From positions 28,303 to 92,302 of the forward strand of contig NMRB01000125.1 in assembly GCA_002633025.1 (NCBI GenBank): a DNA stretch of 64,000 bases, given 5' to 3'. A model generated the notes under the pieces. The model did not search any database. It was not told where the DNA came from and saw only the letters and a program-made list of their open reading frames with translations. The position numbers and the translations under genes were made by a program. The stretch's first letter is position 1; each line of letters begins with the position of its first letter. This DNA is from Notospermus geniculatus. Lineage: Eukaryota > Nemertea > Pilidiophora > Heteronemertea > Lineidae. Positions 24,332 through 35,185 of this stretch are shown here, piece by piece.

Positions 24332-24668
24332 TCTTTTGGCCTACCGAAGTCAAAACCATTTCAAGTTCACCTATAAAAGTTGGCAGGAATTATATGGACT
24401 CAGAACGGGACTTTAGTGAACTTGAATTGGCTGATGGACATGCACAACAACAAAAATAGTGTCCGGTAAACCAACAACTTTTAAAAACCAGACATTTCAT
24501 TTGCAATAGAAAAAGCCCCCTGAGTCAAAATTAGCGAAACTTCATCAGCCCAGTACGCTATTCCTGTAGCCACGAACATTTTACGTCACGTTTCACATAA
24601 AGACTGGGACACAACATTGGATAACTGAATTTTATGTAATACTATAGTTTGGATAACTCAGGAGTGTT
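24332..24668. other. 3' flank of the LRR gene
   Basis: Region downstream of the minus-strand stop codon, presumably containing its 3' UTR. I do not see a convincing AATAAA signal on the minus strand close to the stop, so the transcript end is not placed. Confidence 0.4.
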
Positions 24669-27272
24669 TTATATCAATACTGGTATTTCATCATAAATGT
24701 TTTTGGTATCTTGACTCGAGTTGGAATCGCTTAATCTCCGTCCACTGAGGAGACCAGTTACGGTGTTGACCCCCGGAGTCGATGGCGTGGACGGCGGACT
24801 CGGCAAGGGGTCATTGAGGGACCGCGTACTGGTTCGCATAAAACTGGCACTGCCGTGAAAACTGTTCAAGGCGCTCATTGTACCGGTTGCACTGTCTCGA
24901 CTGAGTGCAGAGTCTGTGAGATGGCCAGCGTTGTTGTCATCACGAGTTAGATTCAAAATATTACTGGCACTAATTAGGAGAGTATTAATATTACCAATAC
25001 ATCGTTCAACATCTTCTCCAGACTCTAAAGAGTCCATAGACTTAGGACGAGTAAAACGTTTCGTACTTGATCCTATCTGTGGCATGGGGTCGGCGCAGAC
25101 CTTCGTCGGCTGCGGTATGCTCGGTAATGGAGGAGCTGGTCGAGCTGCTGTACAGTACATATGGGCACGTTTTTTCTTACGGTACTTGCATACTGTAACT
25201 GCTACGAATATCACCAAGAGAAGAAGAAGTAATCCACCGCCGAGAGCACTTCCGATGATTACAGATGGAAACACGTTGGGATCGTGAACGGTTGTTTTTG
25301 TCACCAACGGTGTCTTCGTTTGGACAACAATGCAATTGTCTGGTGGCAGATCGTGGACCACACTTCCATTGAGATCGAGGCCTAGGCAGATTGTGTAGTT
25401 GGCGTAAGGGACTAGGCCAGAGAGTTTGTACTCCTTGACAGAAGGATGGATAAGCAGTGTGTAGCTGTAGGACTTATCAGTTGACAGCCGATAGTAAATT
25501 CTCACACCAGTCACTTTATCCCCTTCCACTATTTTCCATCTAACAATCACATAATTCGGTCCGGGTGACACTGACGAGATGTTTATTTTTGGAGGATCAT
25601 GGAAAGTCGGCGTCGGCACAATTCTATAGTCCTTACACACAGGTGGTGGCGGTTGCGGATCCGGACACGTCAGGTCGCTCTCCGCCACGAATCGGAAATG
25701 CCGTTCGCGATTTCTCGCCGGCGTTGCGCATTCCCATAGGATGTTAAGTTTTGCCATGTCACTCAGTCCACTCATCCAGTCTCTCAGCCAAAGTAATCGA
25801 CAATCACAGTGTAGGGGATTACCGTCCAAGTTGATTTCTTTCAGGGCGGTGAAATTACGGAAAGTACAACTGTCGATGGTTGTGATCTTGTTGTTCTCTA
25901 AGGTCAACTGATCTAGACTGCTCTCCAATCCTCTCAGGTCGTCTTGAGTCACGTTCTCAATGATGTTATTACTAAGCAACAGTTTCTGGAGTTTCGGCAT
26001 GTTTCGAAACGTCATTGGCACGAGAGAATCAATGCTATTTTGGCACAAGTTCAGGGTGTTCAAGTTTTTGAGAAATCGCACAGACTCCCAGTCAGACGTT
26101 CGGAATTTGACACCTTCCATTGTTAAGTACTCCAGAGTGTCCTCTAAGCCATGGAACGTGTGCTGGGTCAGCGAACCGCCCAACATCATCAGGTCCAAAT
26201 ATAACTCCTGTAACTTTTCAAAATGGTGGAACACTTCGTCCGGAAGTTTCGTTATCAAGTTTTCCGATAGTAAGAGAACTTTTAGTTGTTTGTGCAGGCC
26301 TTCAAACATCGCTGGACTGATGCTCGCAATGCGGTTTCCCTGAATGTTCAAATACGCCAAACTGTTCATGTTCTTAAATGCGTTATCGGGCAGGGTACCC
26401 GTCAGGGTATTGTAGGCTAGGTTCAACTGTTCTAGTCGTGTCAGGTTCCCCAAGGGAGCCAGATTATCCTGATTGATCATATTTGCGTGTAATCCAAGGA
26501 ACTCCAGCGATCTGCTCAGACCATCGAATGCTTTTGATTCTAATCCAACAATCTTATTCTGCGACAAGTCGAGGTCCTTCAGATTTGACAAGTTCTCAAA
26601 TGTTTTCGCTCTCACCGAAGTAATTTTATTCTGTCCTAATACTAGTTTTTCAACTTTGTGCAGGTTTCTTAACGAATCTCGTGGAACCGATGCGAGGTTA
26701 TTTCCACGTAAATTCAATTCGACGAGACTCTTTTCTATTCCAATAAACGCGTCTCTATGAATGTTACCGATCTTACAACGTTCTAAAGTCAGCCGCTCTA
26801 GATTGGTCATATTTTTGAATAATCCACTTGGCAAGTCAACAAGTGTAAAACCTTTCAATTTGAGCGTACGTAATTTGACTTGGGCTCGGAGGAGCTCCGG
26901 CGGAAAGCGGACGACTTCATTTTGATTCACTTCTAAGACGAGTTCTGTAAGTTGATTGGCTAGCCCGATAAATGCCTGGGGTGAGAGCCTCATGATTGGG
27001 TTAGAGGACAGATCCAATTTCTCAATATTCAACCCATGGAAGGCGCGTGATGAGATTTCCTGGATGTTATTGTGTGCAAGTATCAATTTGTAATATTTCT
27101 CTTGCGTGACGGTGAATGCAGGCACCATGTTCAGATTTTTCCGTTTACAGTTGATCTCGATCCCGTTAACTCCGGTGGTACAGGTGCAGTCCTTTGATGG
27201 ACAAGCACTCGTTAATGTCATGGCGGATAGAATTACGAAGACGACTCCTTGTAATGCTCTCTGTTGCTTCAT
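24669..27272 (-). CDS. LRR and fibronectin type III single-pass membrane protein
   Basis: An 867-residue type I membrane protein encoded in one exon. It has a hydrophobic signal peptide (about 1-23), then an LRRNT cysteine cap (C24, C29, C31, C42). About 17 leucine-rich repeats follow (about 57-485), then an LRRCT cap with LHCDC (C489, C491), C515 and C536. A fibronectin III domain follows (about 558-655, conserved W579 and Y-x-I-C at 626-629) and a transmembrane segment at about 669-696 ending in basic KYRKKKR. The 171-residue tail has PAPPLPSIP, Ser/Thr-Pro clusters, YDEIP and C-terminal V-L-I, which fits a class II PDZ ligand. This architecture is seen in cell-adhesion and synaptic LRR proteins (LRIT/LRFN-like, but without the Ig domain). 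Ligand and orthology are unknown. The start is supported by the signal peptide and by a splice acceptor just upstream. Confidence 0.93.
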   Translation of the reverse strand: MKQQRALQGVVFVILSAMTLTSACPSKDCTCTTGVNGIEINCKRKNLNMVPAFTVTQEKYYKLILAHNNIQEISSRAFHGLNIEKLDLSSNPIMRLSPQAFIGLANQLTELVLEVNQNEVVRFPPELLRAQVKLRTLKLKGFTLVDLPSGLFKNMTNLERLTLERCKIGNIHRDAFIGIEKSLVELNLRGNNLASVPRDSLRNLHKVEKLVLGQNKITSVRAKTFENLSNLKDLDLSQNKIVGLESKAFDGLSRSLEFLGLHANMINQDNLAPLGNLTRLEQLNLAYNTLTGTLPDNAFKNMNSLAYLNIQGNRIASISPAMFEGLHKQLKVLLLSENLITKLPDEVFHHFEKLQELYLDLMMLGGSLTQHTFHGLEDTLEYLTMEGVKFRTSDWESVRFLKNLNTLNLCQNSIDSLVPMTFRNMPKLQKLLLSNNIIENVTQDDLRGLESSLDQLTLENNKITTIDSCTFRNFTALKEINLDGNPLHCDCRLLWLRDWMSGLSDMAKLNILWECATPARNRERHFRFVAESDLTCPDPQPPPPVCKDYRIVPTPTFHDPPKINISSVSPGPNYVIVRWKIVEGDKVTGVRIYYRLSTDKSYSYTLLIHPSVKEYKLSGLVPYANYTICLGLDLNGSVVHDLPPDNCIVVQTKTPLVTKTTVHDPNVFPSVIIGSALGGGLLLLLLVIFVAVTVCKYRKKKRAHMYCTAARPAPPLPSIPQPTKVCADPMPQIGSSTKRFTRPKSMDSLESGEDVERCIGNINTLLISASNILNLTRDDNNAGHLTDSALSRDSATGTMSALNSFHGSASFMRTSTRSLNDPLPSPPSTPSTPGVNTVTGLLSGRRLSDSNSSQDTKNIYDEIPVLI

Positions 27273-27297
27273 TTTGAGTTATCTGAAAATACAAAGG
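27273..27297 (-). promoter_or_regulatory. 5' UTR splice acceptor of the LRR gene
   Basis: On the minus strand the ATG is preceded by 10 untranslated bases and then by CCCTTTGTATTTTCAG, a good polypyrimidine tract and AG acceptor. This implies a non-coding first exon further right (above 27.3 kb), with the whole coding sequence in the second exon. Confidence 0.7.
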
Positions 27298-28645
27298 GAA
27301 AATTTGCATTAACTACTGAAAAAATACAGGATCATGTTACAGAGAGGCAATCATTCATTGAGTAATGTCAATTTCCAGTTTCATTTTACAACTTTACTTT
27401 TCGGGGAAGATATAGCGAAGACGTTCCCCGCTAAATACAGCGGCAGATGTCGATTTCATTCTTCTCATATGAAACTCCTGTTCTTCCTTGTCATTGGATA
27501 CCCTGTGAAGTCAAAGTATTATTGCATCCTCTTCAAAAGCGTGCTTCCAATATTTGATTTTCATTCAGTCAGGATTTTCCTTTCAATTGAAAAGGCTTAT
27601 CTCGGGTTTGACGAAGACCCGAAACTGCTGTACATTTCTTGTAGCAAATGTATGGCATGGCATGTTCATGTCAATGTTAATCTACGCTTCTCGAAACTAT
27701 CCAGTATATTCTGTTACAAGTTGCATCTGCGCTAGAGCCAAATTCCTTTACATGACAATCTCCTGTCATGGTTCTTTAAGAAAAAGATCTTCCCACGAAA
27801 TTGTAAATGGCTGTGGAAATGGCACAATAATGGCATTTTCAATTGGCAGGATCTGTGGACTCGGTTGTCATCAATTGTCCCCAGCTGTTCAAAAAGAAAT
27901 TTTTCCCATGCATGAAAAACCATTTCTGAAACTTTCAACTACTTTTTGTTTCTCAAGTGCAGCATCCGCTTCAATAGCTTCCGTATAGTCATGTTTGTCC
28001 TGTCTCTGACTTCAGAAGTTTGAGAAGCTGAGATTGGTTAATTATCTAATTAGCCAATTATATGGCAATTATTTTACATATGCGTAACTATGTAATTAAT
28101 GTCCATGTATATCTAAGAGTTCATCCTTACTTAGAATACATTTGGATTTTTTTTCTCCAATTTTGTATACTTGTTTGAGTAATCTGTCCTTACGATTGTG
28201 AAAAAATATTTAGTGTCATTGTCATTTGGCTGTTTTTTCTTTCAAAAAGAACAAAACTCCATGTTTACACTGATTTCTGCACTGTCATATCTAGGTCAGT
28301 GAAGAGTGACATCATCTCTTTTTCAGACAAACTTGTCAGAAGCCGGTGGTCCCCACCCTCAGGTTGTAGGCCAAATCCACTTCAGTGATTGTTTGCCCGT
28401 ATAATAAATCTATTGCAAACATGTGTAGACCCATGATTCATCCCATTATCACCATGGGTGGAGCTCAGGACATTTGCCTTTTTCCCTCGGAACACCTGGT
28501 GTTGTGACTGATGTCAGAGTGTTCTCAAGATGACTCTTGCACCTCGTAGGGGGCAACCCATGGTGCACATTTTCATGCAAAGCCCAGCAAGTCCTGATCA
28601 AGAACATTGATTATAACCCAAATTTTTAGCCAAGCCCTCCATTTA
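27298..28645. other. upstream region of the LRR gene
   Basis: Probably the 5' intron and/or promoter of the minus-strand LRR gene. Open frames of 130-144 codons on the plus strand (27334-27988) show no recognisable features. No TATA box or first exon can be assigned. Confidence 0.4.
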
Positions 28646-28938
28646 TACCGTAACTTCCATTCTAAGAGGTCGGAGGCCCAGTGTAGAATCTAATTCCCCC
28701 CTTTCCTACTGTCTCAGCCCATAAAGGCCTGATTGGCTTTTATGAATGGATCTTGACTGACAGGCTTTGGGTGATAGGCTTGGTGAGTAACAAACCTCAC
28801 TTGCACATTGGTCTGTGACCTCTTAGAGAGGAAGTTACGGTACTACTTGCATATTGGTCTGTGACCTCTTAGAGAGAGAGGAAGTTACGGTACTACTTGC
28901 ATATTGGTCTGTGACCTCTTAGAGAGGAAGTTACGGTA
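28646..28938. mobile_element. MITE-like element with triplicated 3' end
   Basis: The left end TACCGTAACTTCC plus TCTAAGAGGTC is mirrored by GACCTCTTAGAGAGGAAG plus TTACGGTA on the right. The right end, a block of about 46-50 bases starting ACTTGCAYATTGGTCTGTG, occurs three times in tandem between 28799 and 28940. One simple inverted-repeat element therefore seems to have amplified its own terminus. Confidence 0.7.
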
Positions 28939-29331
28939 CTATGTCAGTCCAATGGGGAGAAATGGTGTTGTAGTCAAGTCAGTGCACCACTAAATATTCT
29001 GTCAGTGGCAGTCGCTACTTCAAATCAGGCAAATGTGGGGAATCAGTGAGTGTTTCTGATCGGTTCTTAGCTCTTCCTTGATCATCGCCAAGGATCTATA
29101 TCCTATCATCCTAAACACCTGTCAAGAACAAGTGGACCTAAAATATTTATACATGAAGTGTTCTCACATCAGATGCAATTGTCTGGACTGATTGGTCATT
29201 TCCCTTTATCGCTAGACGACCGATCAGAGGAATGAGCAACGCTCATGCCGTAGATCGAGTGTGGTTATCCAGGATTGAAAAAGGGGGAGCAGTGAATCAG
29301 TGAAAGTAATGAAGTAGTGAATCCATTTTCT

Positions 29332-29778
29332 GACTTGAAATAACCAAAACAACAAGTGAATCCAATTCCTGGTTTCAAGAAAGGACTTGAAATAACCAAA
29401 ACAAGTGAATCCAATTTCATTCTACAAAAGAAGACTTATGAAATAACCAAAACAAGTGAATCCAATTGCCCTTGTACAGAGGACTTGAAATAACCAAAAA
29501 CAATTGAATCCAATTCCCTTCTTACAGAGGACTTGAAATAAACCAAAACAAATAAATCCAATTCCTTTCTTCCAGCAGAGGACTTGAAATAACCAAAACA
29601 AGTGAATACAATTCCTAGAGGACTTGAAATAACCAAAACAAGTGAATCCAATTCCTGTATTCTACAGAGAACTTGAAACAATCAAAACAAGTGAATCCAA
29701 TTGATTACTTCAACAAAGGACTTGAAATAACCAAAACAAGTGATTCCAATTCGTTTCTTTCAGATGACTTGAAATAAC
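29332..29778. repeat. minisatellite, about 9 units of 40-52 bp
   Basis: Units share GACTTGAAATAACCAAAACA followed by AGTGAATCCAATTCC and a variable tail such as TTCTTACAGAG. Unit length varies because of the tail. The frame on the minus strand (29436-29681) is a by-product with repeated YFKSSV segments. Confidence 0.9.
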
Positions 29779-30540
29779 GAAAATGGTATTCCATTTGCTG
29801 CACAGAATTTGAATTCTTTAATTAGACTCAGAGGAGTTGAAGCAGTCAAAATGAATGTTAGATAGGATTCTAGTATGAAGTTTATGGCTGTTGGAATAAA
29901 ATATTGTTTGTTTAACTGGGGAAAAATCTGCTTGTTTTGGCAGAAGAGATGAACTTTTTCATGCCTATCCTGTCAGGAATGTGAAAATAAATGTGCCGAA
30001 GGGTACATTGTCAAAAAAGTTGTTATTCAAGAAATGTCTTGGCAAATAGTTGAGCTTCTTGAAGAATGCTCTCTTCTTAACAGTTTCCCTATATCGAAGT
30101 GATGAAGATCCTCTTTGAGGGGAAAACAGGACTTTGCGTTCTCGGAAGATATCAGAGGATCCCAGTATAAGTAAGTGGGCACTGGCATTCATTGCAATCC
30201 ACTAAGTACATGAGGTTCTGCTGATTTGATCAATTGTCGAAAAAGCCAGAATCGATGGCGAGAATAGGAAAACCTAATCACGATAATAGAAAAGAGGCTC
30301 GGGTTCCACTTTTTTGATAGTGTCCGATCCTTTTCGATGGAAAAATGCCGAATGGGAACACAGCGTGACTGTTTTGGCTGTTTTTATGGATGACATGTTG
30401 GGAGAGAGAAGGCCAGCTGCGGATTAAATGCGCATTAAGTTGCGGCTTATTGGAGGGATGTTTTTGTCGACCCGGATTGGTTGGATTGCCCCATGTCATC
30501 AGGAAGCTGTCGGTGAGAAAATATGGGGTGAATTGATGTG
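29779..30540. other. no gene recognised
   Basis: Non-coding. No structured repeat noted. Confidence 0.4.
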
Positions 30541-30628
30541 TTGTCAGCAGGAGGAAACAGGAGTGTCCAGAGAGAACCTGCAGTTTCAAAGAGAGTCATC
30601 CTCTCTATCACATAAAGAATGGGGATGA
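30541..30628 (-). repeat. SINE body fragment
   Basis: GCAGGAGGAAACAGGAGTGTCC and the following CCTCTCTATCACATAAAGA correspond to segments in the better-preserved copies at 31604-31746 (GCAGGAGGAAACTGGAGTACC) and 50441-50601 (CCCTCTCTATCACATGAAGA). The tRNA-like head is missing here. Confidence 0.55.
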
Positions 30629-31084
30629 CCAGGCATCGAACTTGATTGAAACATCGATTACACTTCAATTTCATGCTCATTTCATGCATCAACTATGCAC
30701 GAAACAGGCTTTTTTGGTTTGAGCTGTGCCATTGACAGCCCTGCTCAACACTGTGCAGTTGTACAGGCATTTCTCATTGGTCCAAGTGACAACTTGTGAG
30801 CTGGTTTATGTGCAAACCTTGAAATCGGAACAACCTGGCAGTGAAATGTACTGCAGAAATGTACTGCAGAACATCAATCAGAGGTCATTTCTGCTTCAAT
30901 GCTGGCAATTGACTCACTTTTCCTCAACTGTACTTCAGTGACCTAAAACATAGCCATGATATCAATAATAATGCATTTCTGATGAGAAAATTACAGTAAC
31001 AGATGTTAACACATTGTTTGTTTTGAAATCAGTGATGTAAGCGAATCATTGATTGGTTTTGTGGTCGGGATATTGATGCGTACG

Positions 31085-31147
31085 CGTAACACAGATGGTG
31101 ATGGTATTCGATTGTGTCACAGATGGTGATGGTATTCGATTGTGTCA
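31085..31147 (+). repeat. 28-bp tandem pair
   Basis: CACAGATGGTGATGGTATTC and the following GATTGTGT occur twice in direct succession. Confidence 0.85.
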
Positions 31148-31291
31148 TGATCCCAACGCAATAAGTCAGACTTATTCATGGTAGAGTAGTATGTGTTGAG
31201 TTAAAGGTTGCTCAAGTCCCTCTAAAATATATCGAGAGCCGATGAATGCCAAATACATGTACATGTACATCATTATCAGACAACATTAGGC

Positions 31292-31580
31292 CAATGGGGA
31301 TCATAACTGTGATAGAGGGCAGCACAGGTCCTACACAATGGATGCCTTTTGTATGGGAAATTTATGACCTGAATGTCCCTTTCAATGGGGATCCTAGCTA
31401 CATTACGATAGAGGGCAGCATATCGAAACCCGGGATGCCTTTTGTGTGGGAAATTGATCAGGACCGGGATGTCAGTTTTATTTCAATAGACTTAACCAGT
31501 AGTGACACCTATTGAGGCAGTGGGCTAGGCTCCCTATTCAATAGTTTTAACCAGTAGTGACACCTATTGAGGCAGTGGGT
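31292..31580 (+). repeat. interspersed repeat family 2, two copies and a fragment
   Basis: Two successive copies (about 31292-31396 and 31387-31521) and a short tail fragment (about 31534-31580). The family is defined by GATAGAGGGCAGCA, TGTGGGAAATTGATCAGGAC, CGGGATGTCA and ending GACACCTATTGAGGCAGTGG. Other copies lie at 42096-42252 and 47157-47302. No terminal inverted repeats or coding are visible. Confidence 0.8.
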
Positions 31581-31603
31581 TAGGGTTCTCATTCAATGTT
31601 CTG

Positions 31604-31746
31604 CAGGAGGAAACTGGAGTACCCTGCACTGTAAAATGAGTGCTGCCCTCTCATTATCACGTGATAAGTGGGTCAACAGGGGATTGAACCCGGGCCCTTA
31701 GATGTGCCAGGCACAAATGATTCTGTTATGCCACTCTGGCACTCCT
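31604..31746 (-). repeat. tRNA-derived SINE
   Basis: Read on the minus strand it starts CCTTAGGAGTGCCAGAGTGG, containing an A-box-like TGCCAGAGTGGC, followed about 50 bases later by GGGTTCAATCCCC as B box (31680-31691). The body ends in a GGTACTCCAGTTTCCTCC-type segment. A-B spacing and order fit a polymerase III promoter of a tRNA-derived SINE. It is not a tRNA gene, because acceptor-arm pairing is absent. Confidence 0.65.
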
Positions 31747-31798
31747 AAGGTCTCTGTCATGATTCTCAAATCAGAAGACTTGTTGGTGTGGTATTTAC

Positions 31799-31970
31799 CA
31801 GGCGTGGATCCAAGGGGGCGCACCTGCCGCATGCCCCCTTTCGGCCAACAAATCTGTAATATCGACCGTGAAATTATGAATTTTGGAGCAAATCATTGAA
31901 ATTCACCGCAGATTTCAATGTTTCTAGCAGAGGGTGCCCCCTCTTTCCCGAAGTCCTGGATCCGTCCCTG
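31799..31970. mobile_element. 172-bp MITE with CAGG-GGATCC ends
   Basis: CAGGCGTGGATCCAAGGGGG at the left is mirrored by the right end CCTGGATCCGTCCCTG. TTTAC flanks both sides (31794-31798 and 31971-31975). The CAGGGGCGGATCC-type end is widespread among non-autonomous elements in animals and usually assigned to hAT, although a 5-base duplication is shorter than the 8 expected there. Confidence 0.75.
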
Positions 31971-31975
31971 TTTAC

Positions 31976-32832
31976 TCTGCATATCTGGTTCATACATGAC
32001 TGAAGATCTTTTCTCCGACCATTATCTGTCAATCATTTCGCTGGACAAGTGTAATTGGCATGAGGAATAATACATCTATCTATAGCATCATTCACACACC
32101 AGCAGAATGTCCACTTGCCCTTTAAAGCGAGCAGTGTGACCCTCAGGGCCCTATCTTCAAGGGATTTTCAGGTTTGCCAACAACAAAGCAGCTTTGGTAC
32201 CGAATGACATGATTCTACATAAAGGGCCACGATATTGTCACTTTTTGTCGACAGCCAGCACCACCGAAGGCGATTGCATCACTCTCCAATGATGTAGTTT
32301 TGCCTTTCGCCGCAGTGTTGGAGAATGTACAAAATACAGTGCATAAGTGGATACACTAGGAACGAGAGTTACTGTACATGGGGCAAGGTTGATAAGTGGT
32401 AGTTTAAAGCGATGTACGCGAGCTCTGCAGTTACTGCACATCGATAGTTCCTCGGGGAAATCCCATGGGGAATCCCCGTGAGATTTTGAAATTTTCCCGG
32501 CGATAAACATTTATTTCGCCCAAATTCATTGAAATAATATTAATGAAAGATTTTTCTTGAACGTTTTAGTGTATATAAAACGTCGGCGAACCCGTAATTT
32601 GATGATTCAAAGATGCTGGAAATTACACTGAGATCAGTTTCAAGAATCCCGCGAGCAATGAATGAAATTGGGGAGCTATCGCGGGTCGCGATAGCTGAAC
32701 GAGATTTCATTTTCAACTCTCGCGACTACATCGCTTTAACAAAATTGTCACAGAGGTCGCCCTTAACGTGGGCACACAGAATAGAGAAGGAGTATTGTGC
32801 CCCTTTAAACATCTGAGGCTGTAAAGTGTAAG
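31976..32832. other. no gene recognised
   Basis: Non-coding. A short palindromic region CGATAGTTCC..GGGGAAATCCCATGGGG lies around 32440-32475. Confidence 0.4.
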
Positions 32833-33064
32833 TACTGTAAAGCAGGAAAATTTCGCGTGCAGGAAATTTTCGCAAATTTCGCAAGAGTGTATGAGTCGCG
32901 AAAATTTCATGTCGCGAATATAAATACACGCAAGTGATAAATATTGTCCGTGAAAAAAAAACTGAAAAAATGGCAGACACTCGCGAAAATATCCTGCCGC
33001 GAATATGTGTATAATTCTTGATTCGCGAAAATATCCAGCCACGAAATTATCTTGCTTTATGTAT
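32833..33064. mobile_element. inverted-repeat element rich in TCGCGAAAAT
   Basis: The left end TACTGTAAAGCAGGAAAATT is mirrored by the right end AAATTATCTTGCTTTATGTA. The interior carries many copies of TTCGCGA and GCGAAAAT in both orientations. It is about 232 bases and non-coding. Confidence 0.7.
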
Positions 33065-33702
33065 ACATGATACAGGGTAGATCAGAAAAAATGTCTTCAG
33101 AGCAAAACTTGCACCTGTCAGAGTCAGACCTGTGAGATTCTCCTTCCCAATCCTGTTCATAATATGATAAAGAAATCCATAAGGTTTTATTTTCCTGACA
33201 TAAATATTTTCCAAATCTCACTGTGAACTTTTCGAAAGGCCTTTTATAGGTATACAGACTGATATCCTCTCGTATTTCCTGATATGTCCTCACCTGGCCA
33301 GTGACCCATATTATGAATCACCTGGGGGAGGCCAAATTCTGGACATAAATAACATGTGAATAAGATGACAGTAAACATACTTGGGACATGTCCTGTTTGG
33401 GATTGGTTAGATTGTGTTAGCCAAGAGTTGTTTCTTTATAATCCTTTTCGAATTACATGTATAATATGTCAACTCAAATAGGCAGAGTGTGACTTATAAC
33501 TTATGAAAAGTCAATTGGTGTAGGCTAGGTCTGTAACTTTCTGTTTGGCCTGTTGCATCAATGCTGATTTGAGCTGAGAGATCGCTGGGGTATTTGAGGT
33601 AGATTGATCAGTACCTAATTAGTTCTTCAGGATGTACTGGTTGTAGGGTTACTTGCAATAAATGGAGTTGGCCAACACTTGAACTTCAAACTCCTCTTAT
33701 GA

Positions 33703-33893
33703 AAAGTGGCTCGAAATCTCGAATTTTTGAAGCAAAAAATCAGACTACATGTAATTGCACACAAAATTGAGAAAATAAGGCTCGGAGGCCCCCTTCTTCT
33801 GATGCTTCCCGAGGAGCCCCAATACTTTTTTTCTCAATTTTGTGTGCAGTTGGTCAGATTTTTTGCGTCAAAATTTCGAGATTTCGAGTCACT
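33703..33893. mobile_element. foldback element, about 190 bp
   Basis: The left arm AGTGGCTCGAAATCTCGAAT, continuing through GCAAAAAATCAGAC and CACACAAAATTGAGAAAA, is the imperfect reverse complement of TTTTTCTCAATTTTGTGTGC..GTCAGATTTTTTGC..CGAGATTTCGAGTCACTT. The centre CTCGGAGGCC..GAGGAGCCCC is also partly inverted. Confidence 0.75.
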
Positions 33894-34951
33894 TTGCATT
33901 ACACTTAAGTCAAAGGAATTTATTGTCAAACTTGTGCCTTTTGGTTTTTGAAGGCCTGAAATTTCCATGTTATTGAACATTCTGAAGTAATCGATGGGTT
34001 TCCTGGTACTCACTCCTCCCTACATCACCGCAGCCAGTCGAAGTCCATGTGGACCAAATCATCGATCCTTTCTTTTTAGATTCTGCTCATTTTACATTTA
34101 ATCCTATGGGGTGTGAGCCTCAGGAATTTAAAAAAAACACAATCAATGACTGCTCATTATGGCAACTATACATTCCAGTCTTTAGTCTGACACTGTTTCA
34201 GTTTTGTAATTTCATTACAGCACTGATTAAAAATAAAGTCATCACAGCCCTATACAAAATTAAGTGCACTGCACTTCCTTTTGTAAACCGTGATATCATC
34301 CTTGTCGAAGAAAACAATAGAATTTGAATTTAATTCATATTGCTGTAGGCCTGTTTCAACCATTTATAAGTTGAGTTCCATTGATAGCTTTTTCTGTGGC
34401 CGTGTGGGGGTTAATTAGGTCCAATGGCGACAAATTAATTGGATAATTAGTCTTCTAAATGAGGCAGATTCTTGCCTGATAATGTATGTTAAAATATCAC
34501 ATACCAAGGCCTAATTAGCAAAGCACCATTCATGTATGTACAGAGTATACTTTTACTCTGGTAATGTGAACTTTGCGTCCAATGTTTGACTTTGAATCAT
34601 CTGACTTGATGCTGGCTCTGTAGATTGTGTGTGATGAAAAAGTGATCGGTATTAGTATAAGGCCTAGTTGTGTACCAGCTCAAGGAATGTGCAGGCCACC
34701 CAAATTCCAGGCTTTGTGGCATCCAGAGATTAACCCTGTCTTTCCAGCTGAGTGGGTCACTGTTGGGATGATGGTACATGTATCCTTCAAAATGACATGA
34801 CTTATAGATTATGTCATATCTGAGGAATGTGAGGAATGGATCGTCTATAGAGAGGCAAAGCTTTGACATTGCAGACATTGCTGTTTCCTCCTGGGGACTC
34901 CTATCCATAGCCTACCAGTTCAGTTTACTGAGCTGATAACACAACATCTAG
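33894..34951. other. no gene recognised
   Basis: Non-coding. The frame at 34049-34327 has no recognisable domain. Confidence 0.4.
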
Positions 34952-35185
34952 TATACCCTAGTATACCCGACATCTAGTATACCCTAGTATACCCGACATC
35001 TAGTATACCCAAGCAACGCTGAATGGTTGAGTGTCGTCCAGTCCTGATCCTACATGCTAATTCCTAGCCCAAGCCCCTAACCCTAACCACAACCCTGACC
35101 TCAACCCTTGTCACTGACCCCTACCCTAATCCTAAACCTAGTCCTGACCCAACCCGTCACCACTAACCATCCTAACCCTGTAACC
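34952..35185. repeat. short tandem repeats, partly telomere-like
   Basis: 34952-35010 holds two to three copies of CATCTAGTATACCCTAGTATACCCGA. It is followed by a degenerate CCTAACC / CCTGACC / CCTAATCC tract (35067-35180) that includes CCCTAACCCTAACC. The tract resembles a decayed internal stretch of TTAGGG-type repeats, but it is too irregular to call a telomere. Confidence 0.6.

Noticed and set aside
23319-24359. Open frames of 90-122 codons on both strands in both copies of the 0.67-kb duplication
   Set aside because: They occur in several frames at once in a GC-richer repeat, have no recognisable domain, and their apparent conservation comes from the duplication itself.
29436-29681. Minus-strand frame encoding repeated YFKSSV-type segments
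   Set aside because: It is the translation of a minisatellite whose units vary in length, so the frame is not maintained.
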